Part shown: one piece after another, positions 41,386 through 50,257 of the stretch | How the letters are laid out: each line of letters opens with the position of its first letter | Numbering within the stretch: position 1 is the first letter of the stretch | Source: Schizochytrium sp. CCTCC M209059 | Lineage: Eukaryota; Sar; Bigyra; Thraustochytrida; Thraustochytriidae | Assembly: GCA_000818945.1 (NCBI GenBank) | Contig: KN805388.1 | Location: 20,342-84,341 of the forward strand | Length of the DNA stretch: 64,000 bases | Reading direction: 5' to 3' | Program-made: the position numbers and the translations under genes | Notes under the pieces: generated by a model | What the model was told of the DNA's origin: nothing | What the model saw: only the letters and a program-made list of their open reading frames with translations | Database searches by the model: none

Positions 41386-44307
41386 GAGCCGCAGACGCCC
41401 GCGCCGCCCGTGCTGCACGGCGAACTCGACGAAGAGGAGATCGATGCGCTGCGTGCGCCCGTGGAGATCGAGGCGGCCACGGACGAGAGACTCCGCGCGT
41501 CGATTCAGAGTAACTCTCTTCTGGACGACTTTGACGATGAAGAGTACGTCGACGATGGCGACGACGATGACGACGACGATGATGACGACGACGACGACGA
41601 CGACGATGACGACGACGACGACGACGACGACGACGATGACAACGACGACGACGACGATGACAACGACGATGAAAACAACGACGATGATTACGATGACGAT
41701 GCCGACAATGATGAGGATGACAACGATGACAGCAGAGCAAAAGCCTCCACACGTCGCAGCAGTAGGCGCAAAACCAAGAGTAAAAAGAAGGCTGCCGGTC
41801 AGAAACAAAACAAACTTCCTCACACGCGTTTTACGATTTCACCAAAAGCGTCGCAAGCACATACACTATCCACCGCCGATGACGCAGATCTCATCTACCG
41901 TCGCACGCGAGCGAACTTCTCCCTGCTCGACAAGAACTTGGATGACCTCGGCGTCAACGATGAAATGCTTGAACAATTGCTCGAGGGTCTCATCGAAGAT
42001 GCAAATGAGAACGACGATGACCAAACGCTTTACAATCGATTCGTGAGAGAAACACTTCGTGCAACCGCCCAAGAGCCTGCGCCTACTCCTCGGGCCTCGG
42101 GCACCACTGTGGCGGTGCCGAACTCTTTCGGAAAGGGGCCTTCAGCGGCTTTGCCGGCCCCTGATGATATTGAATTGAGAGAAAACCTTGAAGGTGCAAT
42201 AACTCACAGCCTGGGTGATGTCTCCACGGACCAAACAAGAGAGGTCGACACGATGCATCTGGTCCACGACAATTCTACTAGTACAAACGCTATTGTCGAT
42301 GAAAGCGCAATGGAGCTTGAAAATGGCGATGTTGACGACGACGATGATGATGATGAATATGTCCCGACAGTGCTGCAAACACCACAGCGGTCGTCTTCAC
42401 GAAAGAGAAAGAGGGTTCCAGGATCCACCATTGCGTCCCGCACGCGAGCGCACCTATCACTCGCGGACAAGCAGTTTGAGGATGTGGGTGCCGATGACAT
42501 TATGTTAGCCAAATTGGAGGCGAGCCGCATTCTTGGCGACGACGCCCTTCAGCAGGACAACGCTTCCACCGGGGTCGTCGACGAAAGTCGCGCGCTTTAC
42601 ATGCAATTCTTGCGTGAAACACTAGCCCGGGAAACCACACAAACGCAACCAACGGAGACAGGGAACGGTGGTGCAGCGAAAACCCATGGGCCACCGGTCG
42701 CTGCTCAATCTCAGGTGGCGTCTTCGTCGTCTTCGTCGTCGTCGTCTTCGTCGTCGTTGTCATCGAGAAGTACTGCGCTTGAACGTCATTCCGCTGAGGA
42801 TTCACAGCTCGACCGTACCCTTGCGTCCTCTGTCACTAGATCGACGCCGCACTTGCATGCAAGAGACACCGAAACGACGGACCCACGACATGCTCGAGAA
42901 ACCAGTTTACCCAACTCATCATTGCTGGATGTAAGTGTCGGCTCGACCTCGCTTTCCTCCTCGTTTCTTGATTCGTCAAGCCCCAAGAGTGCGGTTGGAA
43001 AGAGGGGACTTTCACGGACGATTGCCGACCTATCCATCGACGATGCAAGTTCTTCGCCACCACGGTCATCCTTTCGACCTCCTTTACCCCCGACGCTGAA
43101 TCAAAGCTTTGAGAGTGCGGAGGTGTCAATTAGCCGACCGCAAAGGCAGGCTGTTGACTCTTCGTTGCTTGAAATGAATGACTCATTGCATTCGTTCATG
43201 AGTGGTGTATCGCTTCCTTCCATGACATCTAATGGTGGCGAGCATCCATTAGATCAAGAAATGGAGGATCACACGCCAAGGAAGAGCTTGCGGCGCTCAC
43301 AAGAGACTCAGAGCACGCCACTGACGGCGGCAGCAAAAGGACCTTTTACGCCAGCATTGTCCGCGCGGCTTCACGACCTGTTGCGTGTTCAACGAGCGCT
43401 TGTAGCCCGACTCGGCGAGCAGCGTCTCAATGCAAGCGCGGCGAAACTTGCATCGCCCGTGGGCCTGCGCGCTCCAGAGGTGAGCTCCGAGGCCGCAATT
43501 CTGCGAGAACTCCGACAAGCCGAAATAGACGCGCCGAAACTTTGGAGCAAACTCGATGGAGGCAAACTCTTTGACGTCTTCGACAAAGGAAAAATCATTG
43601 CAACCCACAGTCGTGCGCGAAACGGACGGCTGCTATTCACGCCGAGCGAAGATGAGCTGCTTGCGAGAGGCATCGAACGGTTCGGCCGAAACGCATGGGA
43701 AGAGATAGTGCGCACATATCTGGTGGGGAAGAAGAGTTTTCAGGTTGATCATCGCGTCCATAATCATCAGAAAAGACAGCGCATGCAATCGCAAGCTCCT
43801 CGTTGCGACAGCGAACAAGAAAACACCGGCGCCGCTGCAGTAGATGCTGCTTTTCGCGTCGAGCCGACGCCTTACGACAACCCCGTCATGGCCATCAAGT
43901 TGGCGCGCAAGGAGAAGGAGGCAGCCGACTGGCTGACGCGTGCGGACATGGACCGTTTTGCGACAGGCCTTGCTCTTGTCGGCGAGGACTTTGATAGGCT
44001 TTCGGGGCGGTACATGCCCCACATTGGGCCCCAGGTACTCTCTGAAGTATACCGGAGTCTGGTGCAACGCATCCCTGAGACCGCAGCGCTTATGCGTTTT
44101 ATTGGTTCTGATCTCGACACTTCGCCTTGGACGCCGTCGGATGATCGCATCATTCTCGTAGACACGAATGGGAAAAAGCCCGCGCGCAGTGACCGCGTCT
44201 GGACAACCATTAAGCAAAAGTTGATGCGCAAGCGGCGTCTAAGGGAGATTCAAGCGCGATTTCGCATTTTGCGTGTCATCTTCCACATCAAGTCATCATC
44301 ACTGTAA
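41386..44307 (+). CDS. GON4L-like SANT/Myb-domain nuclear protein (5' end missing in gap)
   Basis: At least 973 residues are open after the gap; the start codon is not in the sequence. An Asp-rich run (~55 residues from codons GAC/GAT) begins ~45 residues in. Two internal units follow that look duplicated: RTRANFSLLDKNLDDLGVNDEML...LYNRFVRETL and RTRAHLSLADKQFEDVGADDIML...LYMQFLRETL. Next come Ser-rich linkers, a helical GPFTPALSARLHDLLRVQRALV segment, and a single SANT/Myb unit (FTPSEDELLARGIERFGRNAWEEIVRTYL) at 43640-43725 followed by a basic QVDHRVHNHQKRQR. The order of RTR unit, FTP helical segment and one SANT domain resembles GON4L-type transcriptional co-repressors. The GON4L assignment is moderate; the SANT domain is firm. 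Likely chromatin-associated. Confidence 0.65.
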   Translation, partial: EPQTPAPPVLHGELDEEEIDALRAPVEIEAATDERLRASIQSNSLLDDFDDEEYVDDGDDDDDDDDDDDDDDDDDDDDDDDDDDDNDDDDDDNDDENNDDDYDDDADNDEDDNDDSRAKASTRRSSRRKTKSKKKAAGQKQNKLPHTRFTISPKASQAHTLSTADDADLIYRRTRANFSLLDKNLDDLGVNDEMLEQLLEGLIEDANENDDDQTLYNRFVRETLRATAQEPAPTPRASGTTVAVPNSFGKGPSAALPAPDDIELRENLEGAITHSLGDVSTDQTREVDTMHLVHDNSTSTNAIVDESAMELENGDVDDDDDDDEYVPTVLQTPQRSSSRKRKRVPGSTIASRTRAHLSLADKQFEDVGADDIMLAKLEASRILGDDALQQDNASTGVVDESRALYMQFLRETLARETTQTQPTETGNGGAAKTHGPPVAAQSQVASSSSSSSSSSSSLSSRSTALERHSAEDSQLDRTLASSVTRSTPHLHARDTETTDPRHARETSLPNSSLLDVSVGSTSLSSSFLDSSSPKSAVGKRGLSRTIADLSIDDASSSPPRSSFRPPLPPTLNQSFESAEVSISRPQRQAVDSSLLEMNDSLHSFMSGVSLPSMTSNGGEHPLDQEMEDHTPRKSLRRSQETQSTPLTAAAKGPFTPALSARLHDLLRVQRALVARLGEQRLNASAAKLASPVGLRAPEVSSEAAILRELRQAEIDAPKLWSKLDGGKLFDVFDKGKIIATHSRARNGRLLFTPSEDELLARGIERFGRNAWEEIVRTYLVGKKSFQVDHRVHNHQKRQRMQSQAPRCDSEQENTGAAAVDAAFRVEPTPYDNPVMAIKLARKEKEAADWLTRADMDRFATGLALVGEDFDRLSGRYMPHIGPQVLSEVYRSLVQRIPETAALMRFIGSDLDTSPWTPSDDRIILVDTNGKKPARSDRVWTTIKQKLMRKRRLREIQARFRILRVIFHIKSSSL

Positions 44308-44508
44308 ACAGAAACAACAAAGCAGCCTAAATGAGATCAATTCGGAGACAAGACATCACCTTTACATTTCTGTGCTGTGTTGTTGAGCCCTTCCTATTTG
44401 TCCAAAAGATAAAAACCACGGGGCAAAACTTGGGTGAGCCGAGCCTTCTTTTCACTTTTGACGCGAAAAAATCTGTTCATACTGCTAAGATACTGTTGCT
44501 GGTGCTGC

Positions 44509-44509
<1 letters not shown>

Positions 44510-44540
<31 letters not shown>

Positions 44541-45112
44541 GAGAAAACGTATGCCTGAAACTTTTGAAGAGCCTTGAAACGATGAGAGATGCCGTTCTTA
44601 ATCTCTTTGTCGAGCTCGGCGTAGGTCTGCTCGAAGCCGTCCGGCTGGAACACAGGATCCCAGCCAAAGTCCTTGGGTCCGCGGGCAGGCACAATGCGGC
44701 CATGCGTCTGGCCAACGAATGTCAGCGGTTCGGCTCCGGGACCAGAGCTGTAGGCGAAAATGCACTGTGCATAGGCGGTCTTGTCCTCGTAGGCCGCGAG
44801 CAGATTGTTGAGTCCCTCGTGGCCAGTCTTTTCGAGAAACCACTTGATGTAGACGCCCGGCAGGCCATTGAGCGCGTTGAAGCACAAGCTCGTGTCTTCC
44901 ACGAGGACGGGGCCGTCGATCCTGGCCTGCGCCAGTCTGCACTTTTCCGCGGCCACCGCTTCCGGCTCGCCTTGCAGCTCGGGCAAGTCGACTTTTTCGT
45001 TGCGCAGCGCCATGGCCGAGCCTACGATGGCTTGCACCTCCTCCAACTTTTTGGCATTGCCCGTCACAAAGGTGACCACCATCCTGCCGCCTCGGGCCGC
45101 CGCGCGCTGCAT
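44510..45112 (-). CDS. ITPA: Inosine triphosphate pyrophosphatase (ITPA/HAM1)
   Basis: A 200-residue enzyme that hydrolyses ITP, dITP and XTP to the monophosphates, keeping deaminated purines out of nucleic acids. Family marks are VTFVTGNAKKLEEVQAI at the N-terminus, LVEDTSLCFNALNGLPGVYIKWFL, then FVGQTHGRIVPARGPKDFGWDPVFQPDG and ISHRFKALQKF. All are typical of ITPA and the length is normal. Unusual is a C-terminal run of nine Gln (encoded by CAG, read as CTG on the + strand) directly before the stop. The ATG at 45112 is used; a second ATG nine codons later (MVVTFVTGN) is equally plausible and closer to the family start. The gene is divergent from the MRNIP-like gene with only 213 bases between start codons. 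Confidence 0.94.
44513..44540. repeat. (CTG)9 microsatellite encoding C-terminal polyQ of ITPase
   Basis: Nine CTG triplets on the + strand, read as CAG on the minus strand, form the last coding triplets of the ITPase gene. Confidence 0.95.
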
Positions 45113-45325
45113 GCAAAGTCCGCCTCACTGCGCTCGCCTTCGGGCTCTGGCAGGCGCTCGCTCGCCTTTGGCCGCGATTCACCTTCTTCTTGTTGCATAT
45201 AACACCACCATACGCCAAACGAGGAGGGAGGCGAGCGAGCTCGCTCGAGCGCCAGACTCTCGCGGACCTGTGCCGGCTGGCAGCACGCGGGGAGGGGAGG
45301 GCGAGGCCGGGCTCGGGGCCAAGTC
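45113..45325. promoter_or_regulatory. 213-bp divergent promoter of ITPase and MRNIP-like genes
   Basis: Only 213 bases separate the two start codons, so the promoter is probably bidirectional. It is G+C-rich; no TATA-like element is obvious on either strand. Confidence 0.5.
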
Positions 45326-46272
45326 ATGCCTTTCTTCATTGTCGTACGTCTTTCGTAAAGAGAGGTTGTTGGGCCGCCGAAGACTCGGACTGTGTTGCGT
45401 TCAACGACGAGAACGGTGACGACGTCCTCAGAAGCACGCGTTTCGGGGAACGACTGCGCTCTCAATTTCACGAAAAGGTTGGAAATGCATTGGGCCAGCA
45501 GGAAATGGAGCCAACGTTTTGGGGGATAGGTATTGTGCAGATGACTTGCCGTCACAAGCCTTAATGGAGAGGTGTGACAGCACACGATGATGTGGTCGTT
45601 ATGTGGTCGGTCGGTCAGTCGGTCGATCAGTCGGTCGATCGGCCCCCTTGCATACCTCGCCAAGCAATTGAATGAATTCTGACCGTTTTTTGAGTGTTGT
45701 GTACTCTTGCGCAGGTGCAATGCGGCACGTGTGAAGCTTTTCAGGTGATTCAGGACCCGAAAACGCGCAAGTTCGCTTGCAAAATGTGCCGCGAGCGGAA
45801 CAGCGTACGCCGCATGTACGGTCGCTCCGAAAAGGCCAAGGAAATGCGTATCGTATGTCAGCGGCTTTCAAGCAAGCGCTTCGAGTTAGCCGAGGAACGA
45901 CAAGCACAACTTGCTGCGGAACATACTTCAAGCGCTGCGAACAACGAAGACGATCGCGAGGATGAAGATGAGGAAAGCGAGTCAGATCCAGGTTTGCACC
46001 ATGGAGATGGAGGCTGTTCCATGTGGGACCAGTTTTTGACTTCTGCACCTCGTTATGACCAAGGTGCCAATGGTCGAGAGAACGGTAACGATGAGGAGGA
46101 AGAGGAAGAGGAGGAGGTGGTTCTTCCAAACGGCAAACGCGCACGAGTTGTGACAACGATTCCCGACGCAAAGAAAAGTGTGAACCGTAGACCTAGAAAG
46201 CAAGCAGACGCCGATGGGCCTCGCCGTCGCTCGTGCAAGGACTCAGGTCAAGAAGAAGAATTGTGGGCTTGA
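45326..46272 (+). CDS. MRNIP-like zinc-ribbon protein with an 18-nt first exon
   Basis: Exon 1 is 45326-45343 (ATG plus five codons, MPFFIV) and exon 2 is 45715-46272. The intron (45344-45714, 371 bp) begins GTACGT and ends TTGCGCAG. Joined, the N-terminus reads MPFFIVVQCGTCEAFQVIQ, and the 191-residue protein opens with two CxxC knuckles (CGTC and CKMC) followed by YGRSEKAKEMRIVCQRLS. This matches the MRN-complex-interacting protein family, whose N-terminus is a short treble-clef-like zinc ribbon followed by a charged tail. In animals MRNIP assists the MRE11-RAD50-NBS1 complex in DNA damage signalling. The tail here has two acidic runs and a basic KRARVV / RRPRKQ segment that could be a nuclear signal. 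The intron contains GGTCGGTCAGTCGGTCGATC-type repeats. Confidence 0.8.
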
Positions 46273-46579
46273 CAATAGTGTAAAGATGTTTGTAATACCA
46301 TGGTCTTTCTTCCATTTGTCGTTCTCAATGACTGCAACTCCTTGCCCCTCTCGACCCGATGCTGGGAAAGTACATCGCCACGGGTAGACTCCCATTGTTC
46401 GCCACTGCCAGTTCGGCAACGCATTCTCTTGGTCGTCGTCCGTCGTTGCTTCGAATGATGTCCTTCCTGGTCTCCAAAGTTGTGCACGATCGTCCGATCC
46501 TCTTGGCGACAACGACGACGATGGCAAATCGACTTGAATGAAGATTGATTGATTCATCGTCGCGACCTCAGCCGGGAGC

Positions 46580-47563
46580 ATGCTAGTCTCGCGCTACGCC
46601 GCGACGGTGGGCAAGGCTCGGCTTTGTGCGGCCCCGCTGCGCGGACACGGGTCGCCATGGGCTCGCCTCGACTCGAGAGCGGCGTCGGCGACCGCGGAGC
46701 GCGAAGACATGGCTCGCATCGCAGACGCCCTCCGGCCCTACGGGAGCGAGGAGGGGCGCGTGCGTCTGGAAAAGGACGCGAGTGGGCGGCAGGCGTGGCT
46801 GTCGCTGGTGAACCCGGGCAAGAAGAACGCCTTGTCCGGTAAGATGATGGCGGAGCTGCACGACGCTGTCAGGGAGCTGCGGGAAGGCGACGAGTACAAG
46901 TCGACGACGACGCTCTTTGTGCAAGGCACCGAGGACTTTTTCTGCTCGGGCGCCGACCTGGGGATTCTCATGAAAAAGTTTACGCGACAGGACGGTCTCG
47001 ACATGTCGTGGCTCATGCAACGCACGCTGCACGATTTGCGCGCACTACCGCAAATATCTGTTGCTGTCGTCAATGGCGGCGCCATGGGCGGAGGGACGGA
47101 AATTGTCCTTTCCACGGACTTTCGCGTCTTTCAGAGCAAGGCCAACTTTCGCATGGTGCAGACTACCCTTGGGCTCGTTCCCGGCTGGGGCGGAGGTACC
47201 CGGCTCGTCAATCTGGTTGGGAGAACAAAGGCTCTCAAGGTGTTGTGTGGGGCGCCCAAGCTCGATGCCGACGGACTCGCCGAGCTCGGCATCGCAGACT
47301 ATGTCTCTGGTCCTGACGAGACGGCCGAAGCGGCCGCCGAGAGATTCATGAAGCCATTTTATGACGCCAAGTACCCTGGCGCAGTCCAAGGGGCAAAGAG
47401 CATCATCGGCTTCGCGCACGATCATTCAGATATTGACGTGAGTCTGAACCACGAGCGTGAAGTCTTCTCGCGTGCTTGGCAGGGTGAGGAAAACAAACAT
47501 GCGCTCGCAGAGATTGACCGCGCTCGCCAGGCTCGTCGTGCAGCGCAACAGCAGCAGAAGTAG
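46580..47563 (+). CDS. Enoyl-CoA hydratase/isomerase-family protein, ethylmalonyl-CoA decarboxylase-like (ECHDC1)
   Basis: A 327-residue crotonase-fold enzyme. Residues ~1-45 are basic and Ala/Arg/Ser-rich, consistent with a mitochondrial presequence. The fold shows FFCSGADLGIL (first oxyanion-hole segment), AVVNGGAMGGGTEIVLSTDFRVF (second oxyanion glycine), FRMVQTTLGLVPGWGGGTRLVNLVGRTKALKVLCGAPKLDADGLAELGI, and a late NHEREVFSRAW. The combination VPGWGGGTRLV plus the closing EREVFSRAWQGEENKHAL resembles animal ECHDC1, a repair enzyme that decarboxylates ethylmalonyl-CoA and methylmalonyl-CoA formed as side products of acetyl-CoA carboxylase. The assignment to ECHDC1 rather than another crotonase is a motif-level inference. 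In a lipid-producing protist such metabolite repair would make sense. The ATG at 46580 is the first in frame; the 3' end is a Gln run (QQQQK). Confidence 0.8.
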   Translation: MLVSRYAATVGKARLCAAPLRGHGSPWARLDSRAASATAEREDMARIADALRPYGSEEGRVRLEKDASGRQAWLSLVNPGKKNALSGKMMAELHDAVRELREGDEYKSTTTLFVQGTEDFFCSGADLGILMKKFTRQDGLDMSWLMQRTLHDLRALPQISVAVVNGGAMGGGTEIVLSTDFRVFQSKANFRMVQTTLGLVPGWGGGTRLVNLVGRTKALKVLCGAPKLDADGLAELGIADYVSGPDETAEAAAERFMKPFYDAKYPGAVQGAKSIIGFAHDHSDIDVSLNHEREVFSRAWQGEENKHALAEIDRARQARRAAQQQQK

Positions 47564-47736
47564 GGAAAAGCAGCCGTAGGTAGAAAAGTACTAACTCCTT
47601 TTGGAAATGAATGAATATGAATCTAAGCGCGTCCGTTTCTTGAGGCTTGCTGCAGGGACACGACAAAAAAAAAAATCAAAAGTGTTCTGGAAATTGGCAT
47701 TCCACAAGGACAGAGTGCATCATCTCAATTCAATTA

Positions 47737-49656
47737 TTACGCGCTTAGTTCCTCTCGAGTGCTATCATCGTCAACACGGAATTCAAGGACGTCCGCGAGA
47801 TCGCTTTGAAAGCTTACACCGCCAAAGACGAGTGCTTCACTCGCTACCGAGCAAGAAGCGTGGCTGAACCTCGCAGCCGCCTGCGATTCTGTTGCCACGG
47901 CACACTCGCTCCACATACCCGTCAGTGGATCGACCGACTGAACCTCGCCGGAGACATGAACGCCTCCATCCCAGCCACCAAAGACGAATAGACGGTCTTT
48001 TGCTTTCCACATGGTATGTCCGCATCGAGGAAAGGGGGACTCTTGCGCCGGGGAGAACCATCGAGCCGAATGCAAATCGAAAAATTGCAAATCTCGCAGC
48101 ACACCATCTGCGCCTTTCCCACCATGCACGCAGAGCACAAGGTCTCGGTTGTGAGGGAAGACTGGGGTCAGATTTTCTGCATCAGGTCCTTGTGCAAGAT
48201 GGTCTCGCTGTAGCTCATGACTTGCACGCAACATGCCATCACGCTCCTTTTCGGAGCTCGCAAGCTCTACAGCACTTTGCAAGGGAGCCACTGCCTCTTG
48301 ATACCGCTCGAGCGCGATGAGTGCCATTGCTTCACGATAATACGCCTTTCCCCATTGTGAGTCGAGGCGAACAGCAGCCAAAGCGTCTTGAAGTGCGCCT
48401 TGAGGGTCGTCCAATGCAAGACGCACCGCAGAGCGGTTGCCGAACAAGCGAGCATCACTTCCGTCGGCTTCAATGCCTTTGGCGTATAGCTCATATGCAG
48501 TATCCAATTCGCCAGAAACGTATTTACGATTTCCCTCGTTGCGAAGGTCGTTGGCACGCGACTGAGCTTCTGCAGAGGGAACTTGTTTGTTCTCCGGACG
48601 CGTTGCTTGCGCGAGAACAGCGTCTGTCATGAGGTACTCTCCATAGTGCTGCAATGCGCGAGCATCTTGCAGGTTCATGTCTGCGTCCGCGTCATTGTTG
48701 GTACTATGAGGCGTTGTGGGCTGCAATAGCACACACGCAGCAAGTTCACGGGCGAGCGGACATCTCCCTTCACACCGTACGGTGGACCATCGGCCCGTTT
48801 GCGAACTTGCATCAAGATGCAAGACGTGCATATCCCGAAATACACCACTATGAGGGCTTGACCCGCCGAAATAAATGATCTTATCCCCCAGCGCGACTGC
48901 ACAAGTTTCCGTGCGTGGCGTGGGCGGAACACCAACAAGCGTGGGTGCATGCCAGGTCCACTCATCTTTGCCGGTCTTGGAGCAAATTGTTTTAGTAAGA
49001 ATATGGACATCATTGAAGACGTGGCCGCAGGAAGCGTCGAGACCGCCGAAAATAACCATCTTAGCGTCTCCTTGTGCTGTTGCCGCGTGGCCGCAGCGCG
49101 GAGCTGGCGCAGAGCCCTTGATCGACTTGCTGAGGTCGGTCCAGGCGTTTGGGCGCTTTTTGGAGACAGCAGATGGGTCTTTCGCGCTGTTTCCAGTTTC
49201 AGAGACAGCTAGCTTCCAAAGATCACCATAATGAGTTCCATCGCGTGATGCCCCACCAAAGAGCACGACGTCGTCACCAAGACGAACGAGTTGTGCGCCA
49301 CCTCGTGCCGCGGGTCCTGGCGTGCGTGTTAAAGTAGATCCAGTTTGTATGGACGTAGCCATGATGCGCAAGCGCTCTTGCGCCATCCATTGGCTTGGGT
49401 CCCCGAGGCTACACGTCTCGAATTTGAGGTCTTGCAGCTCGCCTCCGCCTTGGAGCGAGACTTTGCGAGAGGCATCAACGTCACAGTTGTCTCGCGCAGG
49501 TTTTTCACAGTTTTCGGCTCGAGTCTGTGCAAGAAGAGCCTCTGCTGCCTGGGCTTCTTCGATAGTGTCGTACTCGCGAAGCATCTGAGCGTCCTGGACA
49601 TCGTGTTTGTTGTCGTCCTCGGCAGACGCCGGGACCTCTTCGACGTAAATGTTCAT
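47737..49656 (-). CDS. Kelch-repeat protein with an inserted TPR domain
   Basis: A 639-residue protein. Kelch-type blades occur on both sides of a TPR block: VVLFGGASRDGTHYGDLWKL, MVIFGGLDASCGHVFNDVHIL and IIYFGGSSPHSGVFRDMHVL at ~110-300, then LVLCVHGGKGADGVLRDLQFF, LFVFGGWDGGVHVSGEV and ALVFGGVSFQSDLADVL at ~495-630. Between them, ~366-460, lie about three TPR units (ANDLRNEGNRKYVSGELDTAYELYAKGI, RLFGNRSAVRLALDDPQGALQDALAAVRLD, KAYYREAMALIALERYQEAV). This looks like one beta-propeller split by a TPR insertion, or two propeller halves. The N-terminal ~100 residues are acidic. The start at 49656 (MNIYVEEVPAS) is the first ATG; a dozen open codons upstream have none. Likely a scaffold or adaptor; no enzymatic motif. 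Confidence 0.82.
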   Translation of the reverse strand: MNIYVEEVPASAEDDNKHDVQDAQMLREYDTIEEAQAAEALLAQTRAENCEKPARDNCDVDASRKVSLQGGGELQDLKFETCSLGDPSQWMAQERLRIMATSIQTGSTLTRTPGPAARGGAQLVRLGDDVVLFGGASRDGTHYGDLWKLAVSETGNSAKDPSAVSKKRPNAWTDLSKSIKGSAPAPRCGHAATAQGDAKMVIFGGLDASCGHVFNDVHILTKTICSKTGKDEWTWHAPTLVGVPPTPRTETCAVALGDKIIYFGGSSPHSGVFRDMHVLHLDASSQTGRWSTVRCEGRCPLARELAACVLLQPTTPHSTNNDADADMNLQDARALQHYGEYLMTDAVLAQATRPENKQVPSAEAQSRANDLRNEGNRKYVSGELDTAYELYAKGIEADGSDARLFGNRSAVRLALDDPQGALQDALAAVRLDSQWGKAYYREAMALIALERYQEAVAPLQSAVELASSEKERDGMLRASHELQRDHLAQGPDAENLTPVFPHNRDLVLCVHGGKGADGVLRDLQFFDLHSARWFSPAQESPFPRCGHTMWKAKDRLFVFGGWDGGVHVSGEVQSVDPLTGMWSECAVATESQAAARFSHASCSVASEALVFGGVSFQSDLADVLEFRVDDDSTREELSA

Positions 49657-50257
49657 CGCCTGCAGCAGCGGCACCACTCTCTCGCGCAGCAAAGCGCGTC
49701 AAATGGAAGAGTTTGCAAGCAAAGTGCTCCAGCAAGCCAGCAATCAAGCGAGCGAACGAGTGAACAGAAACAATGTTCGCTCGACCGCGGTGTGTCGAGC
49801 ACCTCGCTGCGTTGTGCGACTTGGAGTTATGTTAGCAAGCGGCACAGTCTAGGCCAAACGGTCCCGAAGTAGTGTGTGCACACACCTCTCAAGAAGCGAT
49901 CGGGGACATGGGTGCGCACTGCAAGCGGGGACCCCTCTGCTGGAGAAGCAAGCTGCAAACCCCGAAGCCCAAGGACCAGGACGCGAGGGTTGCCAGCGGC
50001 TGCCGCGGCGGCCCCGGCGCAGATCGCGTACGCGGAGGCGACATATCCATCTGTTGCGGAGAACACACACTGATCTTTTCTGGTCTCGAGGCCGCGAGAG
50101 CCGCTAGCGACGCCGGAGAGCGTCGAGGAGAGAAGTCTCCGCGTCCGAGAGCCCCCTTTCCTCTCTTCTTGGGCTAATATACAGAGAGGTGGCCAGGCAA
50201 GAGAGGGGAAGAGCCTGCGGCCTGCAGGCGAGCGCTGCGCGCAGCGACGAGATCAAC
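49657..50257. promoter_or_regulatory. Divergent upstream region of Kelch-TPR and ABC genes
   Basis: 601 bases with several short frames, none supported. The region from about 50170 (CTAATATAC) to 50257 is the likely leader of the ABC transporter gene. Confidence 0.4.
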
